From Planctomycetota bacterium (GTDB lineage: Bacteria > Planctomycetota > Planctomycetia > Pirellulales > Pirellulaceae): a stretch of 56,466 nt of DNA. Location: assembly GCA_026692845.1 (NCBI GenBank), contig JAPLNM010000088.1:1-56466 (forward strand). The letters are read 5' to 3'. The notes beneath the pieces were generated by a model. The model had not been told where the DNA came from and ran no database searches. It saw only the letters and a program-made list of their open reading frames with translations. This document shows positions 7,157 to 15,496 of the stretch, in pieces (positions within the stretch are counted from its first letter, which is position 1; each line of letters starts with the position of its first letter). Both the position numbers and the translations under genes were made by a program.

Positions 7157-10100
7157 TTAGATCAGGTCGTTTGCAAACAGGTCATCGACCAATCCGTCAA
7201 GCGTTTGATCTTGGTCTTCTTCGACGCTGTAAGCGGCGAGGAAGTTATCGACGTTGGAGGAATTGACGTTGGCGTTGGCAACCCAAGCTGGGGTCTTGGG
7301 ACGAGATACCCAATTGGTTGGAGGGGCGAAAGGTAAATCGACAAGCGTTCCAGGATCGCTGGTTGAAACCTCGATTGCAGGAGCCGCTTGCAGGGGGCTT
7401 TCACCTTCACCACCGGCGTTGCTACCGTTGATTCGGTTGACCACCCAGAGGATATCTAGCGGCGAGAGGAACCCGTCTTCGTTGACGTCGACGTAGTATT
7501 TTTCACCGGAGGATTCGCCTTCGCCACCACTACCCAAGGCACCACCTCCGTTGCTGTTGACTTGGTTGACCAAAATCAACGCATCGATTGGGGAGACGAA
7601 TCCGTCGTCGTTGACGTCGAATCGGTCGTATGGGTTGGTGTTTCCTTCGCCACCGCCGGCCCCTGAGCCACCGGTGATGATCAATTCGGCGGGAATGTAG
7701 CTGATTTGGCTATAGGGAACCTTATTGCGAGGATCGCTATAGAGCAACGAGTCATGGAACGGACTGATATCGGCCGGATCTGCGACGAATTTCGCGGTTC
7801 CAGGCGTATTGGCTTTCATTCGGATACTGAATTGGAGCAGTTCCGAAGTGCCAAGTGGGGAGGCGGAATCCTGGAACGAGCCGACCTCATTGATCAGACC
7901 TGGGATACGGATATCACCGGACTTGCCGTTGCTGTAACCGTTGGGTCCAGCGGCGAATTCGATTTGGAATCCAAGTCCAATAGGAGATGTCTGGACGTTG
8001 ACCAGATTGCGATCGTAGAGGATGTCTTGGTAAGCTGCGAAGACCCCACTTTGAGAGTTGGGGAATCGCAGGTCTTGGACGTATCCACGCAGTTCGAATT
8101 GGCTTCCGACGGTGATCGACGAGATCGGTTGGCCGTTGAGGTTGAACGCCTTGAGCTGGATCTTCATCCTGTCATCGAGGCTCGTATCGCCGACTTTCAA
8201 GGTGACCGTCGCCGTCGAGGTGAAGCCTCGCGAGTCAGCGATCGAGTAGGTGAATTGATCGGAGAAGCCCAGGGAACTGGTGAACGGAACGAATTGGATT
8301 CGATCGTCCGAAGGGTTGGTCGTACCGCGGTTATCGATCGAGACGACGCCGTTGACCGGTTGGGTGACCGATGTGATTCGAAGAGGACCAGAGGTTCCTA
8401 CGATGTCGTTGGCAAGCACGTTGATGAACGAGGTGCTGTTGAGCAACAATTCGGCGGTGCTGTCATCGACGGCAAACGGCAGTTCCGTTCCTCGCGGCAC
8501 GATTTCGATGCTAGAACGCAAGTACCGGACTTGTTCGAGGGGCACCGGAGCGTTCGGTGGGTTGAACAAGACCACGTCGGTGTTTGGCGAGTCGTTGGCA
8601 GGATCGCCAACGAATTCAGCCAGACCGGCCGACCTAGCGGTGAAGGTCAGAATCGTCATCAGCGATGGGTCAGCGAAGCTAAACGGTGGCTTTTGGGCAC
8701 CGGTGAATGCACCCAGGGATCGGACCACACCTGGGATCGAAGCCGACCCGGAAACCCCACTGACGTAAGGAGCGATTGGGTTGTTGGCGAAGTCCAGGGT
8801 TGTGTTAACGCCTGGGCTCGACGGTAGGACGATGTTGGCGTTGTAGAGCATGTCCAAGTAAGCGGCGTAGACGCCAGGGTTTTGGACCGAGGTCGGCGGG
8901 CTTTGTCCAGCGCCTCGTTCGGGACGCAAGTCGTAGGTATATACGTAGACTTGGAATTGGTCCCCTTGGGTTACACTCGTGACCGAGTTACCAGCCATAT
9001 CTCGGAAGCCGAAGCTGAACTCGACGTTGTCATCGAGACGGTCGCCTTCGAGGGTATGGACCGTTACTCGCGCTGTCGAGACTTTGCCTTGGCCGTCCGT
9101 TACGGTGTAGGTGAACGACTCGGTACCACCGAATCCGCGTCGGGGGGTGTATCGAATGCTAAGACCACCGGATCCGATCGACAGCGATCCACCTTTGTCT
9201 GGGTTGGTAAAGTTGGTGACGACCAGCGATCCACCGGCGCCTTCGATGTCATTGAGTAGGACATTGAGCGGGTAGGAAACCGAATTGGTTGGCAGGTCGA
9301 AGGAATCGTCGACGGCAACCGGATCGGTAAACTGCAAGATAACGCCGACGGTGACCGTTGCGGTTTCGCGTTTTCCGGACGCAAAGACGACCGTATAGGT
9401 GAAGCTATCTTGCCCGAAGAACCCGCGTGGTGGGGTATACCTTAGTGTGTTGTTCGGACCGACCGAGATCGTTCCACCTTGGGCCGACGGGCCAGGCAAA
9501 ACGGCTGTCACCGAATCGTTCGGGGGAAGGAAATCGTTTGCGAGGACATCGAAAACGTTTGAAGTGCTGTTTCGAGCGACCGTGAAGCTATCGTTCTGCA
9601 GAATGGTACGAGGACCATTGTTGACCGTGTAGACGTAGTCTTCAACTTCACCTGCAGCGGTTCGACCCGTTGGTCCTACGTCGCGGGTTTGCGAGAGACG
9701 GAACCGGGCAAAACCGTTGGACACCGCGTTGGCAGGGACGGTGAAAGTCACCAAGTTCTCACCGGGCACGGCAGCAAGGTTCGTAACGATTTGCTCGCCA
9801 GCATCACCCCAAACGCCGTTTCCGTTGAAATCGATCCAGCCTTGGACAAACGCACCGGCACCGGCGGTATTGGTGACATTGATACGGATGACGTTTTTAG
9901 TGTCGCCACGGACCAGTGGGGTCAGAAGGGTAACACCGTCTTCGTCATTGATGACTGTGCCGGTGGCGTTCAAAGGTCCGTTGGTATCGTCGCCATTGGC
10001 GCTCGAGGTAGGCCTTCCATCGATTTCCGCATCCCAATTCGTACCGAGTCGGAACCCATCGAGCTGACCGGCCGAGGCCCCATTGTTGGTGCGTAGGGTC

Positions 10101-12241
10101 GCATAAGGGGTCGGTGCATCGCCCCAGTCGGAAGATTCACGGTTGCCGAAGTCGAAGCCACCCAGTGGGGTCGAGCCGTTGTAGATCACGGTGTGGAAAC
10201 CGCCTACTGGGAACGTTTGCACGTAGCCTGGGTCGACGACTTCGCGGATCGTGTAAGTCCCAGCGATCGGTGGGTTCAACAAATAAGACCCATCGGCTTT
10301 GGTGATCGAGGCGGGCTCACCGACATCGGGACGAGCGTCGCCATCGAGGTCGAGATAGACGTAAACCCCAGAAAGCCCGGGTTCGCTTGCATCGCGAATT
10401 CCGTCGCCGTTGATATCGAGCCACTTAAAGCCGGTCGAGGAACCCGATGGAGCGAAGGATCCAAAGTTTACCGTGTTGGTACCGCCGAGTGTCACTGAAA
10501 TGGATTTGGACTCTTCAGCGGAATTCGAAGCGAGCCAACCAGCGGGTCGCACGACGCGAACCACTTGAGTTCCGCTTGCAGAGCGTAGGGTGTAGCGTCC
10601 AGCCGAATCGGTCGTAGCCCGAGGTTCCCCAACGTCCAAAACTGCGTTGTTGTTCGAGTCGATGAAGACCTGCCATCCAGCAAGGCCAATTTCGCCAGCG
10701 TCTTGGCGAGAGTTCCTGTTGACATCGCTGTAGACGGTACCCGTTACGGTTCCGCCGACAGTTCCGGTCGACATGCCGAAAGCCAACATGTTGGCGCTGT
10801 CATTGACTCCGCCTCCGAAGGGGATACCGGCCGTCGGGGAGTACTCGTCGACGCTGAAGTAAAGTGGTTCGTCGTCACGGTTGCCGAAGATTCCGTCGAG
10901 GCCAGCACCTGAAACAATGGCTGGATCATAGAATTGGTCCATGACCCCGTATTGCAAATTGTTTGGGTCTTGGTGCACGCCACCGAGATAATGGCCAGCT
11001 TCGTGGGCGATGACCATCGACAAGAGTTCGGCGAAGAGATCTGCACGAGAAACATTACCGGCTATCGGAACCAAAGTAGGATCCGTCGAGTCGGCGATGA
11101 GAATATCGAGCATCACCAGCGCGCTTTCTTCGCGGGAGAAGTTCCCCACGTCGACCGACTGTGCGATCCCCAAAAGTCCGGAAGCTGGATCGAGCCCGAT
11201 TTCCGTTTGTGTACCACCGACGAGCACTCTGGAAACATTCGCTTGACCCCAAATATCCGGCGAGTCATAGCTTGAGACAAGCCGCACGTTGAACTCACCA
11301 GGGTTGCCTGTAGCCCCGTAGAACCCGTTGTTCGAGCGAGCCGCAAGCGATGTGCGCAGCTTTTGCTCTACTCGAGCCATCGTGTTGCGAGCCACGGCGG
11401 GCGCGTCGGCTGCTGTAAGACCCAGTTGGGGCATGTAGCGAGACAACGGTGGAATTCGCAAGGTTCCGGCGGGAACACCTAGAGCGGTCAAGTTGAGCGT
11501 CTCAGATCGGGTCAACGCGCCATCAAAGTCGATATACAACGTTTGCTGGGTGCCAATCGGTTCGGCTTCAAACGTCGAGCGCTGGACTCGCAGATTCAAA
11601 ACGTACGAACCAACACCGTCAGCAACTCTCAAGTAGTACCGTCCACTGGTAGAAATCACATAAGGCAGTGTCGTCAGACCGTCTTTGTACAGCGGCGAGG
11701 AGGGCGGAAACGCGTTGCCGCCAAGGAAACGGCCTTGAGCGAAGAGCAATTCTTGGGTGTTTGCGTCCAAGAGAGCCATCGTCGGACGCGTGCCGGGAAC
11801 ACCGACCAATCGCGTATCGAGGATATCACCCTTCTTCAGATCCAGCGCGAAGTAATCTTCGTCGGTCAGGGAAGAAAACGTGCCTGAAACATTCACCGGC
11901 TGGGAAGCTGTAAGGGGCAGAAGTTGGGCTTTCGCGACGAAGTTGTTGACCTCCAACTCGCTGATCGCCAACGGTGTGTTCGACTCGCCCGAGCCGATGC
12001 CTCCAGTACCTCCAGTGCTGCCAGTACCACCACCACCGGACATCATCGTTCCGGCTTTGGTGTAGGAAGCTTCATTCTGGAAATACATCCGTGCAAGCAG
12101 ACCCTCAACCGAGGCAGAGAAGTCACCGGCCATTAGCTCGCGACGTTCCAGAAGCTCAAAAAGGCAGGCCCGTTTAGGCGCCCTTTTCAAAGACCGCTTG
12201 TTCGATGAATTCTTCTGAGTAGTTGGCTTGTTCGACTTCAC
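7157..12241 (-). CDS. Giant secreted multidomain protein: metalloprotease-like, SdrD/GEVED/Ig/cohesin-like domains, dockerin
   Basis: 1694 residues. A basic N-terminus leads to ELLERRELMAGD (29-40), the LEPR-XLL motif that marks exported planctomycete proteins. About 95-220 is a pre-peptidase C-terminal-type domain. About 235-490 is a zinc metalloprotease-like domain with HEAGHYLGGVH at 413-423 (HExxHxxGxxH) and a GVMD Met-turn. Next come two SdrD-B-like modules (about 500-720), a GEVED domain (DFNGNGVWGDAGEQ), and Ig-like units of the DVLANDF / FTYTV type. Two cohesin-like stretches (VYAAYLDMLY and VFAAYQDILY) follow, then two dockerin-like calcium loops (DVNDDGFVSPIDALIL, DVNEDGFLSPLDIL). 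It probably binds or degrades extracellular material. The start is GTG at 12241 with a weak ribosome site; the motif position supports it. Confidence 0.85.
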   Translation of the reverse strand: MKSNKPTTQKNSSNKRSLKRAPKRACLFELLERRELMAGDFSASVEGLLARMYFQNEASYTKAGTMMSGGGGTGSTGGTGGIGSGESNTPLAISELEVNNFVAKAQLLPLTASQPVNVSGTFSSLTDEDYFALDLKKGDILDTRLVGVPGTRPTMALLDANTQELLFAQGRFLGGNAFPPSSPLYKDGLTTLPYVISTSGRYYLRVADGVGSYVLNLRVQRSTFEAEPIGTQQTLYIDFDGALTRSETLNLTALGVPAGTLRIPPLSRYMPQLGLTAADAPAVARNTMARVEQKLRTSLAARSNNGFYGATGNPGEFNVRLVSSYDSPDIWGQANVSRVLVGGTQTEIGLDPASGLLGIAQSVDVGNFSREESALVMLDILIADSTDPTLVPIAGNVSRADLFAELLSMVIAHEAGHYLGGVHQDPNNLQYGVMDQFYDPAIVSGAGLDGIFGNRDDEPLYFSVDEYSPTAGIPFGGGVNDSANMLAFGMSTGTVGGTVTGTVYSDVNRNSRQDAGEIGLAGWQVFIDSNNNAVLDVGEPRATTDSAGRYTLRSASGTQVVRVVRPAGWLASNSAEESKSISVTLGGTNTVNFGSFAPSGSSTGFKWLDINGDGIRDASEPGLSGVYVYLDLDGDARPDVGEPASITKADGSYLLNPPIAGTYTIREVVDPGYVQTFPVGGFHTVIYNGSTPLGGFDFGNRESSDWGDAPTPYATLRTNNGASAGQLDGFRLGTNWDAEIDGRPTSSANGDDTNGPLNATGTVINDEDGVTLLTPLVRGDTKNVIRINVTNTAGAGAFVQGWIDFNGNGVWGDAGEQIVTNLAAVPGENLVTFTVPANAVSNGFARFRLSQTRDVGPTGRTAAGEVEDYVYTVNNGPRTILQNDSFTVARNSTSNVFDVLANDFLPPNDSVTAVLPGPSAQGGTISVGPNNTLRYTPPRGFFGQDSFTYTVVFASGKRETATVTVGVILQFTDPVAVDDSFDLPTNSVSYPLNVLLNDIEGAGGSLVVTNFTNPDKGGSLSIGSGGLSIRYTPRRGFGGTESFTYTVTDGQGKVSTARVTVHTLEGDRLDDNVEFSFGFRDMAGNSVTSVTQGDQFQVYVYTYDLRPERGAGQSPPTSVQNPGVYAAYLDMLYNANIVLPSSPGVNTTLDFANNPIAPYVSGVSGSASIPGVVRSLGAFTGAQKPPFSFADPSLMTILTFTARSAGLAEFVGDPANDSPNTDVVLFNPPNAPVPLEQVRYLRSSIEIVPRGTELPFAVDDSTAELLLNSTSFINVLANDIVGTSGPLRITSVTQPVNGVVSIDNRGTTNPSDDRIQFVPFTSSLGFSDQFTYSIADSRGFTSTATVTLKVGDTSLDDRMKIQLKAFNLNGQPISSITVGSQFELRGYVQDLRFPNSQSGVFAAYQDILYDRNLVNVQTSPIGLGFQIEFAAGPNGYSNGKSGDIRIPGLINEVGSFQDSASPLGTSELLQFSIRMKANTPGTAKFVADPADISPFHDSLLYSDPRNKVPYSQISYIPAELIITGGSGAGGGEGNTNPYDRFDVNDDGFVSPIDALILVNQVNSNGGGALGSGGEGESSGEKYYVDVNEDGFLSPLDILWVVNRINGSNAGGEGESPLQAAPAIEVSTSDPGTLVDLPFAPPTNWVSRPKTPAWVANANVNSSNVDNFLAAYSVEEDQDQTLDGLVDDLFANDLI

Positions 12242-12670
12242 TATGGGATCCCCGACTGAGGAACGATAAGGAATTGTCAGTACGCCCTCGACGCCGCAAC
12301 GCTCTCACCACACGGGGGGGACCGCCACCAGCAGATCCGATCACACGGCATTTGCCGTCGAAAGGCGGCCTCCATCCTAGTTGGAGGGTCTTGGCTGTCA
12401 ACAAAACAGACCGAGACGTATGATTCCCTTCGTCGGCGTAAAGTTCCAAAGTGTCGCACAATTAAACCTCTACCCGGCAAAGTCGGCGATATCGTGCCGT
12501 TAGAATCCGACCTTCCCCACCCTATCGAACCTCGGGGATGCGGATTGGGAAAACTTTTCCGCCGTTGACGTTCGCTGGGAATTAAGGGACATTTTCGCTT
12601 CCGACCCGCCCATCCTGGGTCCAGATCTAACCAGCCTTTTTCAATTAGCCTAGCTACTGAGGACCAGTCT
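12242..12670. other. Divergent intergenic region
   Basis: 429 bp between the giant secreted protein gene (minus) and the mutase fusion gene (plus). No gene is supported. A promoter candidate for the minus gene is listed separately. For the plus gene there is a TTGACG with only a poor -10 match 17 bases later. No riboswitch or terminator was recognised. Confidence 0.6.
12374..12401 (-). promoter_or_regulatory. Candidate promoter for the giant secreted protein gene
   Basis: On the minus strand TTGACA (12401-12396) is followed after 16 bases by TAGGAT (12379-12374), a perfect -35 and a partial -10. It sits about 130 bases upstream of the GTG start. The -10 match is only four of six, so this is tentative. 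Confidence 0.35.
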
Positions 12671-15496
12671 ATGGATCCGTATTTGACCGCCGTTGAGTCC
12701 GCCAAGGCCGAGGAAAAAATTACCCCATCGGCCGCTAAAAATATCGCCGATTGGCTCTCGCAGCCCAGATACCTCGCGTACCGCGACGAGTTGGTGGCTC
12801 ACATCGAGAGGCAAGATTGGAAAAAACTCGACGATGTTTTTTGGACGGTAATCCCGTTTGGAACCGGGGGTAGACGCGGGCGGATGTACCCGATCGGGTC
12901 GAATGCGATCAACGATCGGACCATCGGCGAAAGTGCTCAGGGACTTGCCGACTACATTTTAAGCCAGCCCGATCCTGGCCAACTCTCCTGCGCGATCGCT
13001 TACGACACCCGGCACCGATCCCGGCATTTCGCCGAGTTATGCGCTTCGATCATGGTGGCCAACGGATTTCAAGTTGTGTTCCTCGATGGATACCGCGCGA
13101 CGCCTCAACTTTCCTACGCGGTGAGGCATTTTGGCTGCAGTTGTGGAATCATGGTGACCGCATCGCACAATCCACCGAGCGACAACGCAGTGAAAGTCTA
13201 CTGGTCGACCGGTGGGCAGGTGCTACCGCCTCACGACGAAAAGATCATCGACGAGGTAATGCACGTCGAGCAAATCCGGCGTGTAGATTTTGATCAAGCC
13301 GTAGCCGAAGGCAAAGTGAGGTTTGTCACGCAACAGATCGATGAGAAATTCCGAAATGCCGCCCTGAAGTTCGCTTGGGCCGGCTCCCGCGATGCGAAAG
13401 TCGTCTACTCTCCCTTGCATGGCGTCGGGGGATTTGTCGTCCCGGAACTGCTCCGAGCGGCGGGTTTTTCCCAAGTTTTCGAATACGGGCCTCATGCGAC
13501 TCCCGACGGAGATTTCCCGAACGTCCCGGGTCACGTCAGCAACCCGGAAAACCCTGCGGTCTTCGACGCAATCGTGCAGTACGCCAAGAGCATCCAAGCC
13601 GACATCGCCTTGGCCACCGATCCGGATTGCGATCGGATGGGATGTTCGTGCCCGAGGACACTTCAACCCGATGCCCCTTGGGCGACGCTCAACGGAAACC
13701 AGCTCGGCGTGCTCTTGACCGACTATGTGATCTCGAAACGCGAGCAAGCTGGCGATCTGCCCAAAGACGCTTATGTAATCAAGACCTTGGTCACCACCGA
13801 GATGATCCGCCGCGTGGCGCAAGCCCACGGCGTGCGTTGCGAAGGAAACATCCATGTGGGGTTCAAGTGGATTGGGGGTTTGATCGACGCGTGCGGGCCC
13901 GAAGGTTTCGTCTTTGGAACCGAGGAATCCCACGGTTACTTGATCGGTACTTACGCCAGGGACAAAGACGGGGCCGTGGCATGTCTGCTGATGGCTCAGC
14001 TTGCAGCCGACCTAAAGGCGGCCGGCAAAACACTTCATCAGCGGCTCGACGAATTGATGCTCGTGCACGGGGTGTACCTCGAGGACTTGATCAACGTGCA
14101 AATGGAAGGTAGCCAAGGGATGGCCAACATGAAGAAACTCATGGAAGGACTTCGAACCGACCCGCCGAAGTCGATCGGAGGCCTTGAGGTCTTGGCCGTC
14201 CGCGACTACGGATCCTTGGTCCGTCGCACCCGTGAGGCTCAAACCGAACCGATCCACGCTCCCAAAAGCGACATGCTCATGCTCGAGTTGGCAAGCAGCG
14301 ATGGGAGTCCGAGCGGCAATGCGATCGCCGTGCGTCCTTCAGGGACCGAGCCGAAGATTAAATTTTATCTGTTCGGCCACGAATCGCTCGCCGAAGAGAC
14401 CCATGGCGCACTCGAAGTGGCCAAGCACACGGCCATGAATCGACTCGCGGCGATGAAAAAAGACCTAGCCGGCCCAGTGCTTGACTGGAAAACCCGCAGC
14501 AAGAGTACTTTGATCGACAGAAATGGATTTCCGATGCGTATCGCGAGCTTTGTTTACCGACAGTACCTAGCCTCAGGACGTATCGGTCGGAGAATCTGGT
14601 CGCTGCCCCGCAAAGCACTGATTAAACTCTTTGGCGATCCGGCCTGCTCGATGGAGGTCCATGGGCGCTCGCTCTCGATGCGATTATCTCACTCCTTGCC
14701 GGTCTACTTCCAAGATCATCCTTTTTACGATCGTCTACCGCAACGCATCGCGCAGTTTGTCAAGCGCAAGGCTGGGCGAGTGACACTTATCGACGTCGGA
14801 GCCAACATCGGCGATACGATCGCGGCGTTCTACACCGGCCCTGAAGATCAATTCCTAGCCATTGAGCCCGATGCGAATTTTCGCAAGTTCCTCATTGCCA
14901 ACTGGGGTAAGAATCCCAATGTCAAGGTTATCAGCGACTTGTGCTCGTCGGAGAGTCTTCAGGGAACCTACAGGCTTGAAGAGAAAAACGGAACCGCTTC
15001 GCTGATTCCCTCGACCGATGGACTTGCACTGCGTAGCCGATCGCTCGATGACATCGTCAACGACGATGGCTTTGCCAAGCACGCGAATATCTTAAAAATC
15101 GATACCGATGGGCACGACTTCAAGATCTTGGCCGGTGCCAAGCGGTTCGTTTCGGAAAATCACCCTGTGGTTCTTTTTGAATGCGCTCCGTTTGGCGACG
15201 CGAAATACATCGAGCAGGCCACCGAAGCCCTCGTGCGTTTTTATCAAGCGGGCTATCGCAGCTGCTTGCTCTATAGCAACCTTGGGGATTTCATGGGCAA
15301 GTACGATCTGAAAGAACTCACGGCGATCAAGAACCTGTTTTTCTATCAGCTTCTGACCGACGCGCTGTACTACGATGTTCTTTTGATCAACGACCAAGAC
15401 CTCGAAGAGTTTTTCCACAGTGAGATGACGTTCTTTGCCGACCGAGTCCCCGATCGAAACTTGCGCCAAAGCGCGCGAGACGCTATTTCGGTGTGA
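12671..15496 (+). CDS. Phosphoglucomutase/phosphomannomutase fused to FkbM-type methyltransferase
   Basis: 941 residues in one uninterrupted frame. Residues 1 to about 606 form a complete alpha-phosphohexomutase: the phosphoserine loop TASHNP at 163-168 (Ser165), the metal loop DPDCDR at 317-322, the sugar loop GTEESHGY at 416-423 and the phosphate-binding RPSGTEP at 555-561. After a short linker, about 622-900 is an FkbM SAM-dependent methyltransferase with DVGANIGD at 707-714, an EPD at 731-733 and KIDTDGHD at 808-815. The mutase would interconvert sugar 1- and 6-phosphates; the second part would methylate a sugar hydroxyl. No stop or shift separates them; an internal ATG near codon 622 has no evident ribosome site. 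The start has TGAGGA about eight bases upstream. It overlaps the convergent acylase gene by 14 bp. Confidence 0.9.
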   Translation: MDPYLTAVESAKAEEKITPSAAKNIADWLSQPRYLAYRDELVAHIERQDWKKLDDVFWTVIPFGTGGRRGRMYPIGSNAINDRTIGESAQGLADYILSQPDPGQLSCAIAYDTRHRSRHFAELCASIMVANGFQVVFLDGYRATPQLSYAVRHFGCSCGIMVTASHNPPSDNAVKVYWSTGGQVLPPHDEKIIDEVMHVEQIRRVDFDQAVAEGKVRFVTQQIDEKFRNAALKFAWAGSRDAKVVYSPLHGVGGFVVPELLRAAGFSQVFEYGPHATPDGDFPNVPGHVSNPENPAVFDAIVQYAKSIQADIALATDPDCDRMGCSCPRTLQPDAPWATLNGNQLGVLLTDYVISKREQAGDLPKDAYVIKTLVTTEMIRRVAQAHGVRCEGNIHVGFKWIGGLIDACGPEGFVFGTEESHGYLIGTYARDKDGAVACLLMAQLAADLKAAGKTLHQRLDELMLVHGVYLEDLINVQMEGSQGMANMKKLMEGLRTDPPKSIGGLEVLAVRDYGSLVRRTREAQTEPIHAPKSDMLMLELASSDGSPSGNAIAVRPSGTEPKIKFYLFGHESLAEETHGALEVAKHTAMNRLAAMKKDLAGPVLDWKTRSKSTLIDRNGFPMRIASFVYRQYLASGRIGRRIWSLPRKALIKLFGDPACSMEVHGRSLSMRLSHSLPVYFQDHPFYDRLPQRIAQFVKRKAGRVTLIDVGANIGDTIAAFYTGPEDQFLAIEPDANFRKFLIANWGKNPNVKVISDLCSSESLQGTYRLEEKNGTASLIPSTDGLALRSRSLDDIVNDDGFAKHANILKIDTDGHDFKILAGAKRFVSENHPVVLFECAPFGDAKYIEQATEALVRFYQAGYRSCLLYSNLGDFMGKYDLKELTAIKNLFFYQLLTDALYYDVLLINDQDLEEFFHSEMTFFADRVPDRNLRQSARDAISV

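Noticed and set aside
7706-8827. Open frame of 373 codons on the plus strand inside the giant secreted protein gene
   Set aside because: It is antisense to a well-supported coding sequence and has no recognisable domain; a by-product of codon bias.
12671-15496. Two separate genes at the mutase/methyltransferase locus
   Set aside because: No stop codon separates the parts, and the internal ATG near codon 622 lacks a ribosome site; kept as a fusion with a note to check.
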